Below are positions 1 through 6,134 of a DNA stretch of 8,751 nucleotides, one piece after another. Numbering within the stretch: the first letter of the stretch is position 1; every line of letters begins with the position of its first letter. The stretch spans positions 1-8,751 of the forward strand of contig DKEG01000019.1 of assembly GCA_002452095.1 (NCBI GenBank). The letters are read 5' to 3'. This DNA comes from Bacteroidales bacterium UBA6828 (lineage in GTDB: Bacteria > Bacteroidota > Bacteroidia > Bacteroidales > Paludibacteraceae). The position numbers and the translations under genes were made by a program. The notes below the pieces were generated by a model. The model was not told the DNA's origin. It saw only the letters and a program-made list of their open reading frames with translations, and ran no database searches.

Positions 1-61
1 GTTATTGGACAGTACAGAACGGAACACCGGATGAAAAAACGACATCGAAAACAAACCGGCA

Positions 62-93
62 TTTGGCAATTTCATTTTTTTGTCGTAACTTTG
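62..93 (+). promoter_or_regulatory. Bacteroidota-type promoter of rplS
   Basis: The -33 element TTTG is at 62-65 and the -7 element TAacTTTG at 86-93, with a 20-base spacer. This fits the primary sigma factor consensus known for Bacteroides (TTTG / TAnnTTTG). Transcription would start near 100, giving a leader of about 120 bases before the rplS start codon. Bases 1-61 upstream show nothing I can identify. Confidence 0.75.
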
Positions 94-99
94 CAGCCG

Positions 100-222
100 A
101 TTTTGCGCAGAGTCTCTGGCGATTGAAGTAGGAGGCTGCCGCAAGGATGCGAATCCGCAGGCGGGCAGACACCGAATAGTAGTGCATACTCTGCGCCGTA
201 ACCGTTTAATTATCAAACAGAA
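100..222 (+). promoter_or_regulatory. Structured 5' leader of rplS, possible r-protein leader
   Basis: The leader can fold. A perfect 9-bp helix joins 105-113 (GCGCAGAGT) to 188-196 (ACTCTGCGC). Inside it, 136-142 pairs with 161-168 around a single bulged G. That stem is capped by GGAT (145-148) / ATCC (153-156) with a GCGA loop, a GNRA-type tetraloop. Ribosomal protein operons are often autoregulated through such leaders, so L19 feedback is a reasonable guess. I do not recognise a named family, and the fold was found by eye only. Confidence 0.4.
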
Positions 223-576
223 ATGGATTTGATTAAGATTGCCGAACAGGCATTCGCCGGTGAGAAAAAAGAGTTTCCGGCATTCAAAGCCGGTGACCAA
301 ATCACCGTGGCTTATCGTATTAAAGAGGGTAACAAGGAGCGTATTCAGGAGTTCCGTGGCGATGTAATCGCTATCCACGGCAGCGAAGACAAAAAACGCT
401 TCACCGTCCGCAAAATGTCGGGCAACGTAGGTGTTGAGCGTATCTTTCCTATGGACAGCCCTTTCATCGAGAGCATTGCTATCAACAAGTACGGTAAGGT
501 TCGTCGCTCGAAGATCTACTACCTCCGCAACCTCACAGGTAAGAAGGCTCGTATTCAAGAACGCCGAGTTAAGTAA
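223..576 (+). CDS. rplS: 50S ribosomal protein L19
   Basis: This 117-residue protein is a component of the large ribosomal subunit, located at the interface with the small subunit. Recognition rests on the family signatures FRGDVIAIHG (about residues 44-53), FTVRKMSGNVGVERIFP (about 60-76) and the basic C-terminal stretch GKVRRSKIYYLRNLTGKKAR. The length is normal for the family. The ATG at 223 gives the standard short N-terminal helix (MDLIKIAEQ), and the AT-rich sequence in front has no strong Shine-Dalgarno, as is usual in Bacteroidota. The gene stands alone, with its own promoter and structured leader upstream and a strong terminator directly after the stop codon. Confidence 0.97.
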   Translation: MDLIKIAEQAFAGEKKEFPAFKAGDQITVAYRIKEGNKERIQEFRGDVIAIHGSEDKKRFTVRKMSGNVGVERIFPMDSPFIESIAINKYGKVRRSKIYYLRNLTGKKARIQERRVK

Positions 577-577
577 G

Positions 578-613
578 AAAAAGAAAGAGCCGCAAGGCTC
601 TTTTCTTTTTTTT
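578..613 (+). terminator. Intrinsic terminator of rplS
   Basis: Hairpin AAAGAGCC (584-591) / GGCTCTTT (596-603) has a GCAA tetraloop at 592-595, and a T-rich run follows to 613. It begins a few bases after the rplS stop and should separate rplS from uvrB transcription. Confidence 0.88.
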
Positions 614-616
614 AAG

Positions 617-690
617 ACCTCCCCTAACCCCTCCTTCAGGGGGGAGAACGCAATTCCATTCATAATTCTTCATTCCTAATTCATAATTAA
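617..690. repeat. REP-like GC palindrome plus AT direct repeat
   Basis: A CCCCT/AGGGG-type palindromic stretch lies at 618-647, where CTCCCC at 619-624 can pair with GGGGAG at 641-646. It is followed by an AT-rich part in which the 10-mer ATTCATAATT occurs twice, at 658-667 and 679-688. Similar C-rich palindromes and ATTC-type AT repeats are, to my recollection, common in intergenic DNA of Bacteroidota; I cannot verify that here. It fills nearly the whole rplS-uvrB gap. Confidence 0.4.
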
Positions 691-698
691 ACAGAACT

Positions 699-2714
<2,016 letters not shown>

Positions 2715-2753
2715 CAGTTGTATCCACGACCAAAATTCTGCAAACTGATATAC

Positions 2754-2794
2754 AAAAAAAGAGACTGTCTATGTTTATTAGGCAGCCTCTTTTT
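2754..2794. terminator. Bidirectional terminator between uvrB and ferredoxin
   Basis: Stem AGAGACTGTCT (2760-2770) / AGGCAGCCTCT (2780-2790) has one mismatch and one wobble. It is flanked by A7 on the left (2754-2760) and T5 on the right (2790-2794), so it can terminate in both directions. It lies between two converging genes, uvrB (plus) and the ferredoxin gene (minus). Confidence 0.8.
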
Positions 2795-2817
2795 CGTATG
2801 AGCCTTTTGCTCTTTGC

Positions 2818-2982
2818 TTATTTCGAGATAGCACCGACCGGGCAAACATCTGCGCAGGTGCCGCACTCAGTGCAGATATCCGGATCAATCGAATAGTGTT
2901 CGCCTTCAGAGATTGCTCCCATAGGGCATTCATCCTTACAAGTACCGCATGCAATGCAGTCGTCAGAAATTACGTAAGCCAT
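2818..2982 (-). CDS. Small 2x[4Fe-4S] ferredoxin
   Basis: This 54-residue cytoplasmic electron carrier belongs to the clostridial-type bacterial ferredoxins. Two complete CxxCxxCxxxCP motifs are visible: Cys9, 12, 15, 19 and Cys37, 40, 43, 47. Each motif supplies three ligands to one cluster and the fourth to the other. Each is followed by MGAIS or VGAIS. The ATG at 2982 is chosen because it gives the standard N-terminus (MAYVISDDCIACG); the open frame extends further upstream into the leader but has no homologous content there. The gene has its own promoter about 100 bases upstream and ends just before the bidirectional terminator. The redox partner (for example pyruvate:ferredoxin oxidoreductase) cannot be told from context. 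Confidence 0.95.
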   Translation of the reverse strand: MAYVISDDCIACGTCKDECPMGAISEGEHYSIDPDICTECGTCADVCPVGAISK

Positions 2983-3081
2983 AATTGTATTTAAGTTATA
3001 TGAGTTTATAAAGTTATTCTTTCTCACAAAGCCTTTGCCATCTCTTTTGCAAACCGGAGTTGGCAAAAACCAATTGCGGTG

Positions 3082-3112
3082 CAAAGGTACGATAAAAAAA
3101 TCAATATACCAA
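3082..3112 (-). promoter_or_regulatory. Promoter of the ferredoxin gene
   Basis: On the minus strand, -33 TTG is at 3112-3110 and -7 TAccTTTG at 3089-3082, with a 20-base spacer. The predicted start near 3075 leaves a leader of about 90 bases that begins with an ATTGG...CCAACTCCGG segment able to form a small hairpin. This promoter separates the ferredoxin gene from ruvC, which ends upstream at 3152. Confidence 0.75.
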
Positions 3113-3151
3113 GAAATTGGGATATATTTTTTACAGAAAATCCGTTCTGCA

Positions 3152-3778
3152 CTATTTCTTCGCTTGCCGGAGAGCCGCCATCAGTTGCTGATGAGGGGTG
3201 GTGGAACCACTATCTACCAGCCCTTTGCGCTTGGCAAACGTTGTCCAGTCCTTGGCGGAATGGTCATCGGTAAGCGGCAACCCCAACTGGAGAAAATGGC
3301 AGTAGGCTATACCCAGAGCGTCGGTAGCGTCCAGTTTCTTGGGCATTTGGTCGGCAGAAATATGCAGGAAACGCTGCAACATATCTGCTACCTGCTCCTT
3401 GCTCGAATGACCATTACCTGTAATCGCCATCTTGATTTTCATAGGCGAGTACTCATTTATGGGGATGTCGCGACTCAAAGCCGCTGCAATCGCCACCCCC
3501 TGTGCATGCACAATTTTAATCATAGTCTGCGGGTTTTTGTCCACAAACTGCGTCTCGATAGCCAGTTCCGTAGGCTTATATTGGTCTATGAGTTCCTGCA
3601 AAAAGAAAAACTCACGCTGCAAGCGGGCATATTGCCCATCCAACTTATGCACATCCAATACGCCGAAGTCCACCAACTGCACCCGCTGCCCCGCACTATC
3701 CAACAGGGCATACCCCATAAAGAGCGTACCCGGATCAATACCCAAGATGCGATGTTGTTTTACCAAGCGGTCTTGCAT
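3152..3778 (-). CDS. ruvC: Crossover junction endodeoxyribonuclease RuvC
   Basis: RuvC resolves Holliday junctions by paired nicking, together with the RuvAB branch-migration motor. The RNase H-like active site is complete: Asp15 in ILGIDPGT, Glu75 in ELAIET, and Asp150 and Asp153 in LDATDALGIAYCH, corresponding to the four acidic residues of the E. coli enzyme. It has 208 residues, somewhat longer than E. coli RuvC, because of a basic C-terminal tail after about residue 165. The ATG at 3778 places the IDPGT strand close to the N-terminus, as expected. It is the third gene of a minus-strand set after the septum protein and a small membrane protein, 62 bases downstream of the latter. No strong promoter is visible in that gap, so co-transcription is likely but unproven. 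Confidence 0.96.
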   Translation of the reverse strand: MQDRLVKQHRILGIDPGTLFMGYALLDSAGQRVQLVDFGVLDVHKLDGQYARLQREFFFLQELIDQYKPTELAIETQFVDKNPQTMIKIVHAQGVAIAAALSRDIPINEYSPMKIKMAITGNGHSSKEQVADMLQRFLHISADQMPKKLDATDALGIAYCHFLQLGLPLTDDHSAKDWTTFAKRKGLVDSGSTTPHQQLMAALRQAKK

Positions 3779-3809
3779 TGCGTGTGCTGAACTTTATGGA
3801 ACTAATTAA

Positions 3810-3837
3810 AACGTTAATTATCGTGTAATTAGACGTT
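3810..3837 (-). other. AT-rich hairpin between small membrane gene and ruvC
   Basis: AACGTTAATTA (3810-3820) pairs with TAATTAGACGTT (3826-3837) over 11 bp with one bulged G and a 5-base loop. On the minus strand the stem is followed by TT then AATTAG, so it would be a weak or attenuating terminator at best. It could also be an mRNA-processing or stability element. Confidence 0.35.
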
Positions 3838-3840
3838 TCT

Positions 3841-4023
3841 TTATTCCTGCGGTTTTTGGTCGTCGTCACGCTCGCGGGTGCGGATTGCACCCCGAATAAT
3901 GATCAGAAAAGCACCTGCTATCAGTACATAGTTGGCATACGGCTGCACTTTGCAGATACTCAGGATTGCACCTGCCAAAAGGACAATCATTCCGCTAATC
4001 AGAAATATATTGGATTTTTTCAT
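3841..4023 (-). CDS. Small two-helix membrane protein, unknown function
   Basis: I do not recognise a named family. From the ATG at 4023 the product is 60 residues. It begins MKKSNIF and has two hydrophobic segments, about residues 4-24 and 29-44, joined by a short turn (KVQPYANY). It ends in a charged tail rich in Arg, Asp and Glu. This predicts an inner-membrane hairpin with a hydrophilic C-terminus. A GTG at 4041 would add six residues (MRDYAS); ATG is preferred because it gives a normal MKKS start. The gene starts 24 bases after the septum protein stop and is very probably in the same operon, so a cell-envelope role is possible but only an inference. Confidence 0.7.
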   Translation of the reverse strand: MKKSNIFLISGMIVLLAGAILSICKVQPYANYVLIAGAFLIIIRGAIRTRERDDDQKPQE

Positions 4024-4047
4024 ACTTGCATAGTCGCGCACTGCGCA

Positions 4048-4368
4048 TTATTTCACCAGATAAATGTCTTCGTTGGAAGCGTGCATATAGTAATGCTCTC
4101 TGGCATACCGCTCCAGGCTGTCAGTATTTTGCAGCATATTGATTCCCTGCTGCGCAGACCGTATGCCTTCGCGGTACATATCGCGCTGCTGCTCCAACCG
4201 GCGTATTTCCCGCCCCCTGCGGATAGTATGAATAAGGCTCTGGTCGCCCGCAAAGAGCATAATAAACAGGAATATCAGCATCGTAACGACATACTTGTTG
4301 AGCAGATACTTCTTGATACGTATCCACCACAATGCCCAATCGAATTCGTGTTTCTCTTCTTGCATCAT
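4048..4368 (-). CDS. DivIC/FtsB-family septum formation initiator
   Basis: This 106-residue bitopic inner-membrane protein is of the kind that bridges FtsL and FtsQ/DivIB in the divisome. Residues 1-24 are cytoplasmic and basic/aromatic, about 25-41 form one transmembrane helix, and about 48-80 form an amphipathic coiled coil. The family-type ending LERYAREHYYM...EDIYLVK occupies 85-106. The start at 4368 is one of two adjacent ATGs (the other is 4365). The promoter lies just upstream, so the leader is only about 12 bases. It is the first gene of the minus-strand unit that continues with the small membrane protein and ruvC. FtsB and DivIC are the same family, so I leave the symbol blank. Confidence 0.88.
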   Translation of the reverse strand: MMQEEKHEFDWALWWIRIKKYLLNKYVVTMLIFLFIMLFAGDQSLIHTIRRGREIRRLEQQRDMYREGIRSAQQGINMLQNTDSLERYAREHYYMHASNEDIYLVK

Positions 4369-4387
4369 TTACCATACTATTTGCCTG

Positions 4388-4418
4388 CAAAGGTACATCT
4401 TTTTTATGATATACACAA
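4388..4418 (-). promoter_or_regulatory. Promoter of the septum protein-ruvC unit
   Basis: On the minus strand, -33 TTG is at 4418-4416 and -7 TAccTTTG at 4395-4388, with a 20-base spacer. The predicted start near 4381 puts the ATG at 4368 after a very short leader. Confidence 0.75.
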
Positions 4419-4632
4419 GCATCAAACGAAAACGGCAGTGCGACCGCATCAAAACAACAGATATACACTTTATCCGACATACACAATGCATAAAGTGTAT
4501 AAAAGCACCGCATAAGGGTCATTCTTTCTACGTCTTTTTACGTAATTGCTATCATAGAGTACAGAAATTGCTTTTTCTGTATATGCAGGTTAAGCAACAA
4601 CACAGTATGTCGTCTGTATTGGATATTGGCAT
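4419..4632. other. Intergenic region with three dyads, no gene seen
   Basis: The gap between the septum protein gene and rpsT (4369-4688) has no convincing coding sequence. This part contains a perfect 12-bp inverted repeat TATACACTTTAT (4462-4473) / ATAAAGTGTATA (4490-4501) with a 16-base loop. It also has two overlapping hairpins: TACAGAAA (4560-4567) / TTTCTGTA (4574-4581), and TTGCTT (4568-4573) / AAGCAA (4592-4597). The last two cannot form together in RNA. No T-run follows any of them on either strand, so they are not obvious terminators. Confidence 0.5.
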
Positions 4633-4666
4633 AAAAAAGAGACCACTTCGCAGAAGCAGTCTCTCT
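4633..4666 (-). terminator. Intrinsic terminator of rpsT
   Basis: Read on the minus strand, a 12-bp stem (4664-4653 with 4649-4638, two tandem G-U wobbles) with a TGC loop is followed by six T (A run at 4633-4638). It sits about 25 bases after the rpsT stop. Confidence 0.85.
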
Positions 4667-4688
4667 TGTTATGTATTGGTCTATTGAA

Positions 4689-4943
4689 TTAAGCGAGTTT
4701 GTTAACGTAAACCGCCAATTTCGATTTCAAGTTCGCAGCCTTGTTCCTGTGGATGATGTTGCGTTTAGCCAGTTTGTCCAGCATCGAACTTACTTTCGGC
4801 AGTGCTGCTGCAGCGGCTGCTTTATCGGTAGTTGCACGCAGGTCGCGGACAGCGTTGCGGGCGGTTTTAGCGTAATAGTGGTTGCGAGCCTTGCGGGTAG
4901 CCGTTTGGCGGATGCGCTTCAAAGAAGATTTGTGATTTGCCAT
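4689..4943 (-). CDS. rpsT: 30S ribosomal protein S20
   Basis: S20 is a helical protein that binds 16S rRNA early in small-subunit assembly. The 84 residues match the family. The N-terminus MANHKSSLKRIRQT and the very basic composition, with an internal Ala-rich helix (KAAAAAALPKVSSMLDKLAKRNIIHRNKA region, about residues 41-69), are characteristic. The ATG at 4943 gives the standard MANHKS start. It lies 70 bases downstream of tRNA-Glu on the same strand. No separate minus-strand promoter is evident in the gap, so the two are probably made as one transcript that is cut by tRNA processing and ends at the hairpin at 4633-4666. Confidence 0.97.
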   Translation of the reverse strand: MANHKSSLKRIRQTATRKARNHYYAKTARNAVRDLRATTDKAAAAAALPKVSSMLDKLAKRNIIHRNKAANLKSKLAVYVNKLA

Positions 4944-5013
4944 CTTAGTAAATAGATGAAATTGTTAATACAAATGTGTTACCTTTGAGGAAGGTTTTCT
5001 TTGCGATTGTTAG

Positions 5014-5085
5014 TAGTCCATAGCAGAGTCGAACTGCTCTTTAGAGAATGAAAATCTCTCGTCCTAACCGATAGACGAATGGACC
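5014..5085 (-). tRNA. tRNA-Glu (anticodon TTC)
   Basis: The 72-base cloverleaf was folded by hand on the minus strand. The acceptor is GGTCCAT / ATGGACT (G1-U72 wobble), the D stem is GTCT / GGAC with loop ATCGGTTA, and the anticodon stem is AGAGA / TCTCT with loop TTTTCAT giving anticodon TTC (positions 34-36). A 4-base variable loop follows, then T stem AGCAG / CTGCT with loop TTCGACT and discriminator A. CCA is not encoded. The promoter at 5131-5162 would give a 5' extension of about 40 bases removed by RNase P. rpsT follows on the same strand. Confidence 0.95.
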
Positions 5086-5130
5086 TCGTCGAAAAATACA
5101 TAACGACACCTTTCCGGCGAAAAGCGGGTG

Positions 5131-5162
5131 CAAAGGTACTGCAAAAGTTTGAATTGTGCAAA
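5131..5162 (-). promoter_or_regulatory. Promoter of the tRNA-Glu-rpsT unit
   Basis: On the minus strand, -33 TTTG is at 5162-5159 and -7 TAccTTTG at 5138-5131, with a 20-base spacer. Its -33 element is 36 bases from that of the divergent plus-strand promoter at 5199. Confidence 0.8.
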
Positions 5163-5198
5163 TTTTACAAAGAAAAAAATGCTTTTTCGGTTGATTTA

Positions 5199-5229
5199 TT
5201 GTGTATTTGGTCTAATTGTTGTATCTTTG
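5199..5229 (+). promoter_or_regulatory. Promoter of the outer-membrane barrel gene
   Basis: -33 TTG is at 5199-5201 and -7 TAtcTTTG at 5222-5229, with a 20-base spacer. The predicted start is near 5236, about 16 bases before the chosen ATG at 5252. A TTTG at 5206-5209 is too close to the -7 element to serve. Confidence 0.75.
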
Positions 5230-5251
5230 CACCGCAAATAATGTCTGTTTT

Positions 5252-6037
5252 ATGGAATTTCTGCCGAAAAAAATATATTGCACCTTGTTTCTTATGTGTG
5301 CGCTGTGTGCGTACGCGTATGCACAGGAGAGTGTCAGCCAGCCCGATCTGCAGGTAGCGGACAACAGTTTTTTCGACCCTACCCGCAAAGAGAAAAAACG
5401 GGACACTTATAAATTTGGTGTGGAATACCGTATTGAGGCGGGCTATGTACAAGCCAACCAGCGCACAAAGAACTACACGTATCCCGATATATTCCTCCAT
5501 GGCGCACGCATAGGTGCCACGTTCACATTCCTGCTGCCTATCCATTTCAGTTTGCAGACGGGTGTACTTTATTCCATTACTTACGGGCGCAATGAGCAGC
5601 ATTGGCGTTCTATGGACGCACCGAGTGTGCAAACGGAGTATATCCGGCATCGTGTCTTGGAGCATAATCTCACTGTCCCCGTGCGCTGTTTCTATACCAT
5701 TCCGCTTTGGAAACAACTGAATATGTTCTTCTATGGCGGTCCGCAGTTGCAAATCGGTATGGCGCAAACCGACTATATGCACCTGCACTTGAGCGAAGGT
5801 ACGCTCCAATGGCTTCAGGAGAAAGGCGTACATACAGAGCAATACGACCGCTACGGGAGCGACGAACTCTATCGTACGAATATCCAAATGGGTGTCGGCG
5901 GCGGTTTTGAATGGGACAGATACCGCCTGCAATCCGGGTATGATTTCGGGTTGAATAATTTGGTTAAAACAAAGATTATCAACGACCAACATCTGTGGGA
6001 ATGGAGTTGGCACGTTAGTTTCAGTTATAAATTCTAA
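5252..6037 (+). CDS. Outer-membrane beta-barrel protein, unknown substrate
   Basis: The 261-residue product begins with a signal peptide: KK at 6-7, a hydrophobic core at about 8-22, and a likely cut after AYA at 24 leaving QESVSQ. The mature part is an alternation of short amphipathic strands, for example YKFGVEYRIEAGYV (53-66), ARIGATFTF (85-93), LTVPVRCFYTI (140-150), IQMGVGGGFEW (211-221) and a last strand WHVSFSYKF. It ends in Phe, the outer-membrane insertion signal read by BamA. This resembles the Bacteroidota small porin-like barrel families, but I cannot name one. The ATG at 5252 is chosen because it follows the promoter and opens the signal peptide; in-frame codons further upstream lie in the promoter. 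Only 94 bases, filled by a riboswitch, separate it from the TonB-dependent receptor, with no terminator between, so a shared transcript and a role beside that receptor are possible. Confidence 0.85.
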   Translation: MEFLPKKIYCTLFLMCALCAYAYAQESVSQPDLQVADNSFFDPTRKEKKRDTYKFGVEYRIEAGYVQANQRTKNYTYPDIFLHGARIGATFTFLLPIHFSLQTGVLYSITYGRNEQHWRSMDAPSVQTEYIRHRVLEHNLTVPVRCFYTIPLWKQLNMFFYGGPQLQIGMAQTDYMHLHLSEGTLQWLQEKGVHTEQYDRYGSDELYRTNIQMGVGGGFEWDRYRLQSGYDFGLNNLVKTKIINDQHLWEWSWHVSFSYKF

Positions 6038-6061
6038 CTATACAAAGAACTTTCGTTCAGA

Positions 6062-6134
6062 TTCGTTCGGGGTGCCGTGATGGCTGAGATCAAACCCGTG
6101 GAACCTGCACAGGTAATTCTGTAGAGGGAAAATG
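6062..6134 (+). promoter_or_regulatory. TPP riboswitch (THI element)
   Basis: The core of the thiamine pyrophosphate aptamer is visible in order. GGGGTGCC at 6069-6076 is followed by a minimal P3 hairpin (GCC / GGC around GTGAT), then CTGAGA at 6084-6089, the pyrimidine-sensing loop. ACCC at 6094-6097 pairs with GGGT 6070-6073. GAACCTG (6101-6107) comes next, then ACAG / CTGT around GTAATT (6109-6122), and finally AGGGAA at 6125-6130. The conserved 3' end is one base from the receptor ATG at 6132. Outer P1 pairing (TTC 6066-6068 with GAA, and TTC 6062-6064 with GAA inside the ATGAAA) would bury the ribosome-binding region. Control is therefore most likely direct translational occlusion on TPP binding, with no separate terminator. 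Confidence 0.93.

Noticed and set aside
3120..3155. Hairpin CAGAA/TTCTG after ruvC as a terminator
   Set aside because: Only five base pairs, and followed on the minus strand by TAAAAAAT rather than a T-run.
4980..4987. TAccTTTG on the plus strand between rpsT and tRNA-Glu
   Set aside because: The nearest TTG is only 15 bases upstream, and transcription would run antisense into the tRNA with no plus-strand gene to serve.
5241..5251. ATG at 5241 as a start for the barrel gene
   Set aside because: It is in another frame and leads to a short basic peptide. The frame from 5252 encodes a signal peptide and a full barrel.
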